Positions 7,696-16,666 of a stretch of DNA of 64,000 nucleotides are shown here, one piece after another. The stretch's first letter is position 1, and the number at the start of each line of letters is the position of its first letter. The stretch lies in contig NZ_OZ034761.1 in NCBI RefSeq assembly GCF_964028355.1, positions 124,001 through 188,000 of the forward strand. The letters run 5' to 3'. A program made the position numbers and the translations under genes. The notes under the pieces were generated by a model, which was not told where the DNA came from, did no database searches, and saw nothing but the letters and a program-made list of their open reading frames with translations. Source of the stretch: Wolbachia endosymbiont (group B) of Gerris lacustris. GTDB lineage: Bacteria; Pseudomonadota; Alphaproteobacteria; Rickettsiales; Anaplasmataceae.

Positions 7696-8187
7696 ATGAA
7701 ATTAAAAAATATAGCTATAATTGTTAAAAACGTAAAATACCAAGCCTATAGACTAAAACTTGCTAAGTGCTTTATTGATGAGAATAACGAAGACCTTGAG
7801 CAAGAACTCTTCTGTGAAATTTGGCCATGCCTTGATCAGTATGATGAAGATAAAAGTAGCTTTAACACCTTTGTAGCAAGATTAACTGAAAATAAAGCTA
7901 TTAACCTGTTAAAGAAACAGCGATGTGCAAAACGCGATATCAATAACTATATTAGTATCGATGTAACAGAGCTACTTGAGAGTGAAATAACAAAACGCAT
8001 TGATGTAGACTATATGATCTCGTTTTTACCAAAGGAATGGCAAAATATATGTGAGCAACTTAAATTTTTTAACTTACATGAAGTTGCCAAAATGAACAAC
8101 GTTTCAAGAACCACTTTAAATAATATTATCAAGAAGATACGTGCCAAACTTTTTCCTATTTACTACGCAGGCAAAAAGAAAAATTGA
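7696..8187 (+). CDS. Phage-encoded sigma-70/ECF-like factor
   Basis: 163 aa with an AGGGA site before the ATG. Residues about 35-75 (DLEQELFCEIWPCLDQYDED then SSFNTFVARLTENKAINLLKK) match sigma region 2: the acidic DLxQExF helix that contacts core polymerase, then the aromatic and basic segment that melts the -10. Residues about 125-155 (LHEVAKMNNVSRTTLNNIIK then KIRAKL) form a region-4 helix-turn-helix. The layout fits small ECF-type sigma factors. A virulence-gene or replication regulator of similar build cannot be excluded. Its stop codon lies within the promoter-like motif of the next gene. A link between this factor and the shared TTGRAC-N19-TATATWTA motif is inference. Confidence 0.68.
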   Translation: MKLKNIAIIVKNVKYQAYRLKLAKCFIDENNEDLEQELFCEIWPCLDQYDEDKSSFNTFVARLTENKAINLLKKQRCAKRDINNYISIDVTELLESEITKRIDVDYMISFLPKEWQNICEQLKFFNLHEVAKMNNVSRTTLNNIIKKIRAKLFPIYYAGKKKN

Positions 8188-8216
8188 ACAAAATTTTTGC
8201 CTTTCTTGTATATATA
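8184..8216 (+). promoter_or_regulatory. WO promoter-like motif, Sak4-like ATPase operon
   Basis: TTGAAC at 8184-8189, 19 nt containing a T tract and TCTTG, then TATATATA at 8209-8216. It overlaps the stop codon of the sigma-like gene. The ATG at 8239 is 22 nt after the TATA block, the same gap as at 20639. Confidence 0.7.
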
Positions 8217-8238
8217 TACATCGTAGCATGGATAAATA

Positions 8239-9036
8239 ATGGTTCTTAAAATTTTGAATAATAATGAAAGATTGCAAACAATATCAAGTGTAAAGATGGT
8301 CATCTTTGGTCCTTATGGTATTGGTAAAACAAGTCTACTAAAGACTATAGATGAACCAACACTTTGCCTTGATTTTGAAGCAGGGCTTCTTGCCGTTCAA
8401 GACTGGCAAGGAGATTCAATTAGCCTTCGCACTTGGAGTGAAGCTAGAGATATTGCTTGTCTTATAGGCGGTTCTAATCCTGCATTAAAATCTGATCAAG
8501 CATACAGCCAAAGACACCATGAACATGTATCTCGTAAGTACAAAGATCTTTTTTCTGAGTTTTCTAAATACCGATGCATCTTTGTAGATAGTATAACCGT
8601 TGCTTCACGTTTATGTCTTTTATGGGCAAAAATGCAACCTGAAGCTTTTTCTGAGAGATCGGGAAAGCAGGATATGAGAGCTGCGTATGGATTACTTGCT
8701 CAAGAAATGATGGCTTGGCTCAATCAATTTCAACACATCAGAGACAAAGACATCATCATAGTTGGCACTTTAGGTCAATATCTCGATGACTTCAATCGTC
8801 CAATTTGGTTACCTCAATGCGAAGGAACTAAAACTGCTAGTGAAATTCCTGGAATAGTTGACGAAGTAATCAGTATGGTTGGAATCAAGAAAGATGATGG
8901 AACGGAGAAGCGCTCTTTTGTTTGCCACACTTTAAACCCTTGGGGATACCCAGCTAAAGACCGCAGTGGACGCCTGAGTATGGTTGAAGAACCGCATTTA
9001 GGCAAGCTGCTTACAAAGATTAAAAGCAAGTTTTAA
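8239..9036 (+). CDS. Sak4-like RecA-fold ATPase (phage single-strand annealing/recombination)
   Basis: 265 aa. Walker A is GPYGIGKTS at residues 24-32, followed by LCLDFEAGL, and Walker B is CIFVDSITVASR at about residue 115. The late segment IIIVGTLGQYLDD fits the sensor strand of this family, and the C-terminus ends in a basic helix. Such AAA_24/Sak4-type proteins act with a single-strand DNA-binding partner in phage recombination or replication. The gene downstream is a good candidate for that partner. It is the first gene of a plus-strand run of four. Confidence 0.75.
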   Translation: MVLKILNNNERLQTISSVKMVIFGPYGIGKTSLLKTIDEPTLCLDFEAGLLAVQDWQGDSISLRTWSEARDIACLIGGSNPALKSDQAYSQRHHEHVSRKYKDLFSEFSKYRCIFVDSITVASRLCLLWAKMQPEAFSERSGKQDMRAAYGLLAQEMMAWLNQFQHIRDKDIIIVGTLGQYLDDFNRPIWLPQCEGTKTASEIPGIVDEVISMVGIKKDDGTEKRSFVCHTLNPWGYPAKDRSGRLSMVEEPHLGKLLTKIKSKF

Positions 9037-9059
9037 AATTTAAACATGGAGAGTGATAT

Positions 9060-9548
9060 ATGTTACAAAACCTATTAACTGATTTTAACACTGTAAAACC
9101 GCAAAGTAGACTGATACCAAAAGGTACAATAGTAAAGGTAAAAATGACAATCAAGCCTGGAGGTTATGAGCATTGGTTTACTAAAAGCCCCACTACCGGT
9201 AGCATTTATTTAAATACAGAATTTACCGTTATTGAAGGTCTATATGAAAAGCACAAGATTTACCAAATAATTGGTATTAAAAGTAATAAAGCAGAAGATA
9301 CTTGGGGAGAAATGGGTCGCTCTATGCTTCGCAGTATCTTGGAATCAGCACGTGACATTCATCCACATGATAACTCAGAAAGTGCAATCCTTGCTCGTAA
9401 GCTAAATTCAATTGCAGAATTAAATGGCTTAGAGTTTACAGTAAAGGTAGGTGTTATAACTGATGAATATGGAGAGAAGAACAAAATTGCTTCGGTAGTT
9501 ACTCCAGAATACCGCAAAAATTATGAAATTGACAGAGTACCATTTTGA
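9060..9548 (+). CDS. Probable single-strand DNA-binding protein partner of the ATPase
   Basis: 162 aa starting 23 nt after the ATPase, with GGAGA before the ATG. The sequence contains beta-rich text (GTIVKVKMTIKPGGYEHW, IYLNTEFTVIEGLYEKHKIY) followed by a helical part (RSMLRSILESARDIHP) and a second strand set (EFTVKVGVITDEYGEKNKIA). This is the pattern of DUF669-like phage ssDNA-binding proteins that sit next to Sak4-type ATPases. The assignment depends on this pattern and on the neighbour. The stop overlaps the TTG start of the next gene. Confidence 0.6.
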   Translation: MLQNLLTDFNTVKPQSRLIPKGTIVKVKMTIKPGGYEHWFTKSPTTGSIYLNTEFTVIEGLYEKHKIYQIIGIKSNKAEDTWGEMGRSMLRSILESARDIHPHDNSESAILARKLNSIAELNGLEFTVKVGVITDEYGEKNKIASVVTPEYRKNYEIDRVPF

Positions 9549-10771
9549 AGTACGACGAGGAAAAGCTTTGGTCTGCTGTCGTTACTAGAGGTATTCAGGA
9601 CGCAGTAGGAAAAAACCCAAAGCTAAGAGAAGAAGCAATTAATTGGCTGAATTCAAAATCTTTTGAAACTGTTTGTGAGCTAGCTAATCTCAACTTTAAA
9701 CGTATAAAAAATATGTATGGGAGTTTTATGTCTAAAAAGCAAGAAAAGATAAAAGCATTATTAATTGATAATATCAAGGAGTGTGTTTCTTATCTACTTC
9801 CAAATGGTGAATTTTACCGAGAAAAAACTTATATTGGAAACTTAAATGGAAATACAATTACAGTTAAAATAGTAGGTAAGGAAGCTGGTGATTGGCGTAA
9901 TTTTACTGAAGGAACTGGTGGTGATATTATTGATCTTTGGATTTTAATTAAGGGTGATATATATTCTGCTAGAAAGTGGCTCAATAAAAAATCAAAGAGT
10001 GGAGAAAAAAAAGGGGGGAAAAGAGAAGAAAAAATATTTTCTGTAAAGCAGTACTTAAGTGATCAATCACCAATACCAGAAGACATAATAGCTCCACGAA
10101 TTCTCACTCCAGGTGGTCTTTTAGTCATTGGTGGTACTCCAAAGGTTGGCAAAAGTTATTTTCTTCTCTCTTTGCTTGCACATCTTGCAGCAGGAGTATC
10201 GTTTCTTAAGATGAAGTCAGCAAGGCCGCTAAAAATAATCTATCTGCAAAATGAGATGGAGTACAATTACATCAGGGAACGCATACAACAAATCATAACT
10301 AATCAAAGGCTACCAAATCTAGCAGAAGAAAACTTGATTGTTACTACAAAGATGAGATTAACTTTAAATGATGAAGGCATAGAGAGAATAAAAGAGATCA
10401 TAGGGGAAAAATTTAAAACGATAGATCTTATCGTTTTGGATTCTCTTGACTATGAAAATATATTTCCTGGCCTGCAAAGCAGAGTAGAAAAACTACGTTC
10501 TATAATTAATCCTATGGCTGGAATCATTATTACACGTCACACCAGAAAAGTATCGACAGCTACACTCGCAAAAAGCCCTTTTCAAGCTTTAATTGGTGCT
10601 AATGCTTTAAGAAGCTTTTATACATCTGGTATTGTAATGTTTCAACCAAGTAAACGTGCAAATGTCTTGCAAGTAGTATATGAACTAAGAAACGGTAAAT
10701 CAATACCAGCAAAATTCATTAGCAGGGTAAATGGGCGTTGGCAGAATTCTAAAATTATAGCTACGGCTTAA
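9545..10771 (+). CDS. RepA-like hexameric helicase/ATPase with primase-type N-terminal module
   Basis: 408 aa from TTG at 9545, overlapping the previous stop by 4 nt. Residues 1-60 form a small domain with NWLNSKSFETVCELANLN, seen in some alphaproteobacterial phage proteins. Residues about 63-140 repeat the N-terminal module of the next gene (YLLPNGEFY ... GDWRNFTEGTGGDIIDLW). The C-terminal AAA_25/RepA-type domain has Walker A GGTPKVGKS at 196-204, IIYLQNEME, Walker B IDLIVLDSLD and IIITRHTRK. There is no TOPRIM domain. It probably loads or drives the replication fork together with the following primase-helicase. Confidence 0.75.
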   Translation: MKYDEEKLWSAVVTRGIQDAVGKNPKLREEAINWLNSKSFETVCELANLNFKRIKNMYGSFMSKKQEKIKALLIDNIKECVSYLLPNGEFYREKTYIGNLNGNTITVKIVGKEAGDWRNFTEGTGGDIIDLWILIKGDIYSARKWLNKKSKSGEKKGGKREEKIFSVKQYLSDQSPIPEDIIAPRILTPGGLLVIGGTPKVGKSYFLLSLLAHLAAGVSFLKMKSARPLKIIYLQNEMEYNYIRERIQQIITNQRLPNLAEENLIVTTKMRLTLNDEGIERIKEIIGEKFKTIDLIVLDSLDYENIFPGLQSRVEKLRSIINPMAGIIITRHTRKVSTATLAKSPFQALIGANALRSFYTSGIVMFQPSKRANVLQVVYELRNGKSIPAKFISRVNGRWQNSKIIATA

Positions 10772-10794
10772 CTTGTCCGCAAAAAACGGATACT

Positions 10795-12816
10795 ATGGTA
10801 GAGCTAAAGACTCAGCTTTTGCAAAATATCAGATCTTGTCTTTTTCATCTACTACCAAGAGGGACATTTCGTGGTGATAAGTTTTATGTAGGTGATGTAC
10901 AGGGTAACAAAGGCAAAAGTACTGTAATAGAATTAACAGGCGAAAGAGCTGGATTATGGAAAGATTTTGCAACAGGAGAAGGCGGTGACATTATTGACCT
11001 TTGGGCAACGATACATGGGAAAAATGCCAAAATAGAATTTCCTGAAGTAATGGCTTCAATAAGTGAATGGCTTGGTCTTAAGAAACAAAACAATATCAGA
11101 AATCTAGAACAATATCTGACTTGTAGTTGGAATTACTACGATGAAAATAACCAATTGATTGTAATAGTCTATCGTTATGATCCTCCTTTAGAGAAAAAAC
11201 AGTTTAAACCATTTGATGTTAAAAAACAAAGATTCAAAGAGCCAGAGATAAGACCTCTCTATAATATTCTAGGTATTTTAAAGTCCGATAAGGTTATTCT
11301 GGTTGAAGGAGAAAAATGCGCAGAAGCACTTATAGAGAAAGGAATAACTGCAACAACAGCAATGTTTGGAGCAAATGCTACCCTTGATAGAACAGATTGG
11401 ACTCCGCTTAGAGGTAAACATGTTATCATTTGGCCAGACAACGATGAAGCAGGTAATAAATATGCCAAAAACGCTGAAAAGAAGCTTTTAGAACTTGGTG
11501 TTGCATCACTTGCTACGCTTAAGATTCCACCGAATAAACCAAGGAGTTGGGATGCTGCTGATTGTCTGTTAGAGGGAATAAATGTTTCGGAATTTATTGA
11601 AAAAAACTCAAGAAAAATAATTATTAAACCACCACTTGATATTTTCAGCTGGAGTGTAGAGCGTTTTGTAGGTCCAGTACCAAAGCAAAGATTCTTGGTT
11701 GAAGGATTATTTCCTTTGGGTGTAACCTCCATTTTGGCTGCAATGGGAGATACAGGCAAAGGTATGCTTCTTCTTGACCTAGCCCTCAAGGTTGCAAGTA
11801 GCATAGACCAGGTGTGTGGATTTGGCCCACCTGTTACTGAACATGGGTCTGTGGTGGTATTTTCCGCAGAGGATGATACAAATGAAATACATCGTCGCTT
11901 AGAACGACTTGATCCAAAATGCGAGAGATTAAAATATAAAGATAGGCTATTTATTGTACCACTGCCAAATATAGGAGGATCTTTTACCATACTTAAGAAT
12001 GTTCGCGGTAAAGTTGTAGAAATCTCTCCAGAATTTGAGTCGGTAATGAAGCAGCTGAGCAGAATAAAGGATTTAAAGCTCATTATATTTGATCCCCTTG
12101 CTTCTTTCATTCATGCAGATTTAAATGCTGATCCAGCAGTAGGGGATTATCTCATGTGTTTGTTATCTGATTTAGCATGTAGCACTGGAGCTTCAATAAT
12201 TACTGCACATCATATGAGAAAGCTGAAGGGAGAAAAGCCTATATCAACAGTAGAGCAAGCACGAGATGCTATTCGAGGTACTTCTGCTCTCGTAAATGGA
12301 GTCAGGTGTTCTTTTGCTTTTTGGCCTGTTGAAGATATGACTAAACCAATGATTTTTAGGTCAATTGGAAAAATCCCAAGACAAAATGCACTATTTTATG
12401 GAGCTGTTGTTAAGGCAAATGGCCTGGCTGATCGTACCATACGCACTTACCTAAGAAATGAAGAAACAGGGCTATTGGAAGACATTACTGAACAATTAAA
12501 AGCTCAAAATATTAGCGATAAAGATCTTAAAATATATCTTATTGATTCAATTGCGCGAGCTGCTATTTCAGGACATCCATTTACTCATACAGGAAGTGCA
12601 GGAATACATAAACAACGACATAGATTGCCTGAAGTTTTTCATAGTATGGGAAGGGATAGACTAGAGCGTATAGTGCAAGAGCTTTTACAAGCAAAGCAAA
12701 TAGTTAAAGGAATGGCTAATGGTTCAAAAGAAGATAAATGGCTTGATGTAAAAACAGGACCATCTGCACGTGGGGTGGGAAAATTTATTCATGGAGCTGA
12801 AAAAAACTATTTTTGA
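10795..12816 (+). CDS. Primase-helicase (TOPRIM plus RepA/AAA_25 ATPase)
   Basis: 673 aa. Residues about 15-80 carry the same N-terminal module as the preceding gene (HLLPRGTFRGDKFYVGD ... GEGGDIIDLWATIHG). The TOPRIM domain lies at about 165-255, with VILVEGEKCAEAL at about 169 and the metal-binding IIWPDNDEAG at about 212. The ATPase domain begins at about 300 with AMGDTGKGML at about 316. This Walker A ends in GM where GKS/GKT is usual, but the lysine is present. It continues with VVVFSAEDD, LIIFDPLASF and SIITAHHMRK. The C-terminal 150 residues look like a winged-helix extension. This is the last gene of the replication run. Confidence 0.82.
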   Translation: MVELKTQLLQNIRSCLFHLLPRGTFRGDKFYVGDVQGNKGKSTVIELTGERAGLWKDFATGEGGDIIDLWATIHGKNAKIEFPEVMASISEWLGLKKQNNIRNLEQYLTCSWNYYDENNQLIVIVYRYDPPLEKKQFKPFDVKKQRFKEPEIRPLYNILGILKSDKVILVEGEKCAEALIEKGITATTAMFGANATLDRTDWTPLRGKHVIIWPDNDEAGNKYAKNAEKKLLELGVASLATLKIPPNKPRSWDAADCLLEGINVSEFIEKNSRKIIIKPPLDIFSWSVERFVGPVPKQRFLVEGLFPLGVTSILAAMGDTGKGMLLLDLALKVASSIDQVCGFGPPVTEHGSVVVFSAEDDTNEIHRRLERLDPKCERLKYKDRLFIVPLPNIGGSFTILKNVRGKVVEISPEFESVMKQLSRIKDLKLIIFDPLASFIHADLNADPAVGDYLMCLLSDLACSTGASIITAHHMRKLKGEKPISTVEQARDAIRGTSALVNGVRCSFAFWPVEDMTKPMIFRSIGKIPRQNALFYGAVVKANGLADRTIRTYLRNEETGLLEDITEQLKAQNISDKDLKIYLIDSIARAAISGHPFTHTGSAGIHKQRHRLPEVFHSMGRDRLERIVQELLQAKQIVKGMANGSKEDKWLDVKTGPSARGVGKFIHGAEKNYF

Positions 12817-12828
12817 TAACAAAAAACT

Positions 12829-13938
12829 CTATTTTTTTATAGTCAAAGTAAAAGGGTTAATACGATAACCATGTGATAACCTTTGCCAACCAAGTGTTTG
12901 TATTACATCATCACGTTCAATACTTAATCCTAATTTCTCAGCAAGTGTAGATTTGATTGTTCTTTGCATCTTATTTAATGGCTTTCTGATTTGTTGTTCT
13001 AAATCTGCTTCTAAACTAAGTCCCAAGAGTTTTTCTAACTGATTAATATTGAGAAGTGTATGTTTTTCAGGTGGTAATTCTTTCTCACAGTCATGTAAAA
13101 ATTGCTTGAACAATATTCGAAAAATATTAAGGCATGATGCAGCTTTTTTATTTATTACTTCAATACTATTAACATATACCATACCTTTAACCACCTGTAA
13201 CTCCAAAAGCTTTGTTGGCACAATTGGTTCAACACGTTTAAGCGAAATATATGAAGCTGGTAAAACTTGCAAAGAAGTATTTTCTACTACCTCTGCTACT
13301 CCTCTTTTAGCTGCTTCTTGAAATATCTCAGTTAAAGTTTTAAGCTGACAAAACAGTTTCACCATTGGCACTACATATAGATTCAGTAATAGATTTGGTA
13401 TATCTTTTTTTAGAGTGATGAGAACTGTAGGGTGAACTCTAAGTTTATCTATAGTTAAAAATATCGCATCAGTACAAAAATCAAGGATTATTAGATTTAC
13501 AATACGACCTTGATTACAAATATAATAAACTCCTTTTTCCACTTTTTCCCACATAAGTTTTGAATCATTCAACTTTGTTTCAAACCAGTCTATGACCTTT
13601 TCTGTATTTAAGTATATGGATAAGAGATGAAATCTCTGTTTTTGATAAGTATTAGGCAGAATATGACGAGAACAGTTTTCACAAATAGCGTCATCACATG
13701 CTTCATCAAAGTCTGAATCGATAAAAATCTCATTGCTACAACTTGAATCAATTACATTTGGCCAATCAAGATGATCTTCTTCACGAGAGCAAACAATATA
13801 ATACCTTTCTTGCATTTTTATCAATCCAAGATCGAATAAGTATCTTGCTGCTTTAATATGATTTTGGCTTGGATTAATCCAGGAACTATTTGAACTTAAA
13901 AGATCAGCAATTTGCTCGTGAAAGGATCTTAAGGCCAT
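12829..13938 (-). CDS. Unrecognised phage protein with a cysteine-rich zinc-ribbon-like segment
   Basis: 369 aa, second gene of a two-gene minus-strand operon. It overlaps the upstream gene by 35 nt and converges on the primase-helicase 12 bp away. Residues about 45-95 contain CSREEDHLDW, a middle SSCSN and CENCSRHILP, a spacing that suggests bound zinc. The C-terminus (LNKMQRTIKSTLAEKLGL ... LGWQRLSHGYRINP) resembles the end of a winged-helix DNA-binding domain. I do not recognise the family. Its antisense position to the replication run and tight coupling suggest a two-component function of its own. Confidence 0.7.
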   Translation of the reverse strand: MALRSFHEQIADLLSSNSSWINPSQNHIKAARYLFDLGLIKMQERYYIVCSREEDHLDWPNVIDSSCSNEIFIDSDFDEACDDAICENCSRHILPNTYQKQRFHLLSIYLNTEKVIDWFETKLNDSKLMWEKVEKGVYYICNQGRIVNLIILDFCTDAIFLTIDKLRVHPTVLITLKKDIPNLLLNLYVVPMVKLFCQLKTLTEIFQEAAKRGVAEVVENTSLQVLPASYISLKRVEPIVPTKLLELQVVKGMVYVNSIEVINKKAASCLNIFRILFKQFLHDCEKELPPEKHTLLNINQLEKLLGLSLEADLEQQIRKPLNKMQRTIKSTLAEKLGLSIERDDVIQTLGWQRLSHGYRINPFTLTIKK

Positions 13939-15100
13939 AGGACTGTTCCATATGTTTCTTTAGCTCTTCTCTTTCTTTTTTATTGAGCGGATGCTCTGAA
14001 TAATAAATTTCCCCACTTGATTTGAAAGAAAATGTTACCTTTTTGTTTTGGAACATTACTTTAGCTGATTGAATAGATTGTAGTATGTTGCCAATAGCTG
14101 GCTTTAAAATATGTAACTCTGGTGCAATAGGATCATACGATTTTACACTTAAAGTAAGATATGTATTACTATTTTTAAAATAATCTGACTTAAAATTTAA
14201 CTCAAATATACAAATGTCAGAGTCAGAACCATCTATACATGCTTGAAGAAATTTGTGCACTTGTAATGGAAAGTTCTTACCTTGTATATTTACAAAAGTA
14301 CATTCGCAGTCAAAATACCCACTTACAATGCTATTTGCTATTTCCACAGCTTTATTAGTATTTTTAGCACAGAGATTAACCTGAGTGCCATCAAGAGAAA
14401 AGTCTAAAATCATCCACTCAGGTTTATGGCCATGAACAACCTTGTTTGAATTAAGTAGTAAATCTATGTCACTTCCTCGGCGTACAAACATATATATCCG
14501 ATCTTGATGATGGAAAAAACCCTGCAATTGGTTTTCGAACTTTAGTATCTGCTCTACGACTTCTCGTGACATAAATTCCTTGAATGAAGTATTTATTTGT
14601 CTTGGTGATTTCTGTAGAGCAAATGATACGAAACCTCTCTTTTGTACTTTATCAAAGTGATAGACAGATTTTAGAAGTTCACAATTTATGTGAAATAGTA
14701 AAAATAACAAGGATCTTTTATCATACTTAGTATTATTTTTTATCAGGTACGATCTCATTAACTCTTGAGTAAGGGCAAATCTTGCTACTTCACTAACTGT
14801 AGCCTCAAGTTTTGTACGATCAAAGTGGCTAATGAGATAATAGTTAAAAAGAGAGTAAGAGTAACTAGCAAGTATCTTACGTTTTTGTTGAGTAGATCTA
14901 TCATCGTAGTCTCCATCTTGAAAAAGCTGCCCATTTAAATGACTTTTAAAGCGATGCTGAAAAATAATGCTCAGTTGTTTACCAGAAAGGGAATCTAACC
15001 AAGACTGACGTATACTAGAATCCTGAAAACGATCTAATAAAAGGTTAACAGGAACTTCTAAATCGCTTTCCCAAAATTCATGGCTCGGATGAACATTCAT
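13904..15100 (-). CDS. Unrecognised phage protein, first gene of a coupled pair
   Basis: 398 aa from ATG at 15100. No catalytic motif is recognised. The N-terminal 150 residues are helical (LLDRFQDSSIRQSWLDSL, LLFLLFHINCELLKSVYHF). The middle and C-terminal parts alternate strands with conserved-looking polar text (RIYMFVRRGSDIDLLLNS, KPEWMILDFSLDGTQVNLC), followed by a short basic end. The start is 55 bp from the TTGGAC of a plus-strand promoter-like motif, so the two directions share an intergenic control region. It is translated before, and overlaps, the zinc-ribbon-like protein. Confidence 0.7.
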   Translation of the reverse strand: MNVHPSHEFWESDLEVPVNLLLDRFQDSSIRQSWLDSLSGKQLSIIFQHRFKSHLNGQLFQDGDYDDRSTQQKRKILASYSYSLFNYYLISHFDRTKLEATVSEVARFALTQELMRSYLIKNNTKYDKRSLLFLLFHINCELLKSVYHFDKVQKRGFVSFALQKSPRQINTSFKEFMSREVVEQILKFENQLQGFFHHQDRIYMFVRRGSDIDLLLNSNKVVHGHKPEWMILDFSLDGTQVNLCAKNTNKAVEIANSIVSGYFDCECTFVNIQGKNFPLQVHKFLQACIDGSDSDICIFELNFKSDYFKNSNTYLTLSVKSYDPIAPELHILKPAIGNILQSIQSAKVMFQNKKVTFSFKSSGEIYYSEHPLNKKEREELKKHMEQSYGLKILSRANC

Positions 15101-15154
15101 ATTACATAAAATAAACTATATTATACATAATATGACAATTCAAGCAAAGATTTT

Positions 15155-15187
15155 TTGGACATAATTTTTTCAAATCTTGTATATTTA
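15155..15187 (+). promoter_or_regulatory. WO promoter-like motif, recombinase-side gene
   Basis: TTGGAC at 15155-15160, 19 nt with a T tract and TCTTG, then TATATTTA at 15180-15187. The nearest plus-strand start is 107 nt downstream at 15295, so a longer leader is implied. This is the only one of the six sites with a changed TATA block. Confidence 0.6.
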
Positions 15188-15294
15188 ATTAAGGAGAATT
15201 TGTGTGAACTAGATAGCTTTCTTAAATAAGGTGTGCATTGGTTTAGTTTAATAGAAGTCTCCTAACCTATAAAAAAATTCACAGGAAGAAAAAC

Positions 15295-15510
15295 ATGCAA
15301 AAAGGGGAATTAACTATTAATTGCCGTTATGAGCCTCACAGATTGGCTGGTACATATTTGGCAAATGCTTATGAACAATTGTTGAAATATAAAATAAAGG
15401 AGGTAGAAGAAAATGGTAACGGTAAGCTTGTATGCAAGAGTTTCATCAAGACAACAGGCACAGGAGAATACAATAGGGAGTCAGATTGTAGAGTTGGAGC
15501 GTCGCATTAG
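15295..15510 (+). CDS. Small protein upstream of the serine recombinase
   Basis: 71 codons with AGGAAG before the ATG. The first 40 residues (MQKGELTINCRYEPHRLAGT then YLANAYEQLLKYKIKE) look like a real small protein. The tail after about residue 40 overlaps the recombinase start in another frame and is less convincing. The recombinase has its own strong site (AAAGGAGG) inside this gene, so coupled translation is likely. It may be a directionality or regulatory partner of the recombinase, by position only. Confidence 0.5.
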   Translation: MQKGELTINCRYEPHRLAGTYLANAYEQLLKYKIKEVEENGNGKLVCKSFIKTTGTGEYNRESDCRVGASH

Positions 15511-15653
15511 TAGTAATGGACATGAGTTATTAGATGAGCACAGGTTTGTCGATAATGGTTATAGTGGATCAAATTTAGAACGTCCTGGCTTAGAGAGTTT
15601 ACGTGATAGAGTAGCAGAAGGTAAGATTGATAAGATATACATTCATTCACCTG
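15413..15653 (+). pseudogene. Large serine recombinase (phage integrase), truncated by IS256
   Basis: The first 80 residues of a resolvase/invertase-type catalytic domain: VSLYARVSSRQQ with the catalytic serine, then GSQIVELERRI and FVDNGYSGSNLERPGL, then LRDRVAEGKIDKIYIHS. The ATG at 15413 has AAAGGAGG 7 nt upstream. The reading frame runs into the inverted repeat of an IS256 element at 15654. The rest of the catalytic domain and the DNA-binding domain are not found across the element, where tail genes follow. This was the integrase of the WO prophage and cannot function here. Confidence 0.88.
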
Positions 15654-16666
15654 GGGAGTGTTAAATAAACTGTGTCAAGCCGCATTTTTAGTTCAACTCA
15701 ATTTTCAGTCTGTTGGGAAAGAAAATGTCAAGCTGAGACATAGTTAATGCCCAATTAGGCAAAGCTGTAGTCCACTTTTGCTCTACCTTTTTTATAGCAC
15801 AATATACCTTTTGTACAAGGCATTTGTATTAGTAAATGAGCCCTTAGTTTTAGTAAATTTCCTAATTTGTCTATGCAATCCCTCAATTGGATTGGTGGTG
15901 TAAATCAGCTTCCTAACTGGTCCAGAATACTTAAAATAACCAGACAAATTTTCCCAATTGTTTTGCCATGATTTTGTAACCAAGGGATATTTTTCACTCC
16001 ATTTTTCTTCCAGCTCAAGCAAATAATTCTCAGCAATCTCTTTACTTGAAGCACGATATATTTTTTTCAAATCATTTATGAAAACTTTTACATCTTTGCT
16101 AGATACATACTTCAGTGAATTCCTTATCTGATGCACTATGCATAGCTGTACTTCTGCTTTAGGAAATACACTATTTATAGCGGTAGGAAAGCTTTTTAGC
16201 CCATCAATACAGGCAATTAGAATATCTTCTACTCCTCTTTCTTTGAGGTCATTTAGTACTCCCAACCAGAAGTTAGCTCCTTCACTTTCAGCCAAATAAA
16301 AACCTAATACTTCTTTTCTGCCATTTTGATTTATGCCCAATATATTATACATACATTTACTTATGCAATGTCCGTCCTCCTTGACCTTAAAAAACATGCC
16401 ATCCATAAATACTATTGGATACACTGATTGCAGTGGGCGGCTGCGCCATTCATTGATTACTGGTAGCAGTTTATCGGTAATACTAGATATCTCTGCTGCT
16501 GATATTTTGTGGTCATATATTTCCTCAACATGTGAAGCTATATCTCTGTATCCCATGCCACTGGCATATGTGCTTAAGACCTTTGCTTCAAGTTCTGGAT
16601 GTAGGCTTGTTTGCCTTTTTTTGACTATTTGTGGTTCAAAGCTTCCCTCCCTATCTCTTGGTGTTA
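15654..16666 (-). mobile_element. IS256-family element, 3' part, joined to IS630
   Basis: The element starts at its inverted repeat (GGGAGTGTTAAATAAAC) and runs for 1013 bp. It stops where an IS630 copy begins, at exactly the point where IS630 splits the element at 60458-62900 (flanking text GTGTTA/TAACAC). The N-terminal part of the IS256 gene, which should follow on the far side of the IS630, is absent. This is half of a nested IS256::IS630 composite. Confidence 0.92.
15688..16666 (-). pseudogene. IS256-family transposase, N-terminally truncated and frameshifted
   Basis: It encodes the C-terminal two thirds of the transposase, from TPRDREGSFEPQIVKKRQ through the DDE motifs to LKIELN. The reading frame breaks at the shared four-A run near the C-terminus, as in the copy at the left edge of the window. 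The start is missing because an IS630 junction cuts the gene. It cannot make transposase. Confidence 0.88.

Noticed and set aside
11259..12110. Long minus-strand frame of 283 codons
   Set aside because: It lies entirely antisense to the primase-helicase, whose domains are clear.
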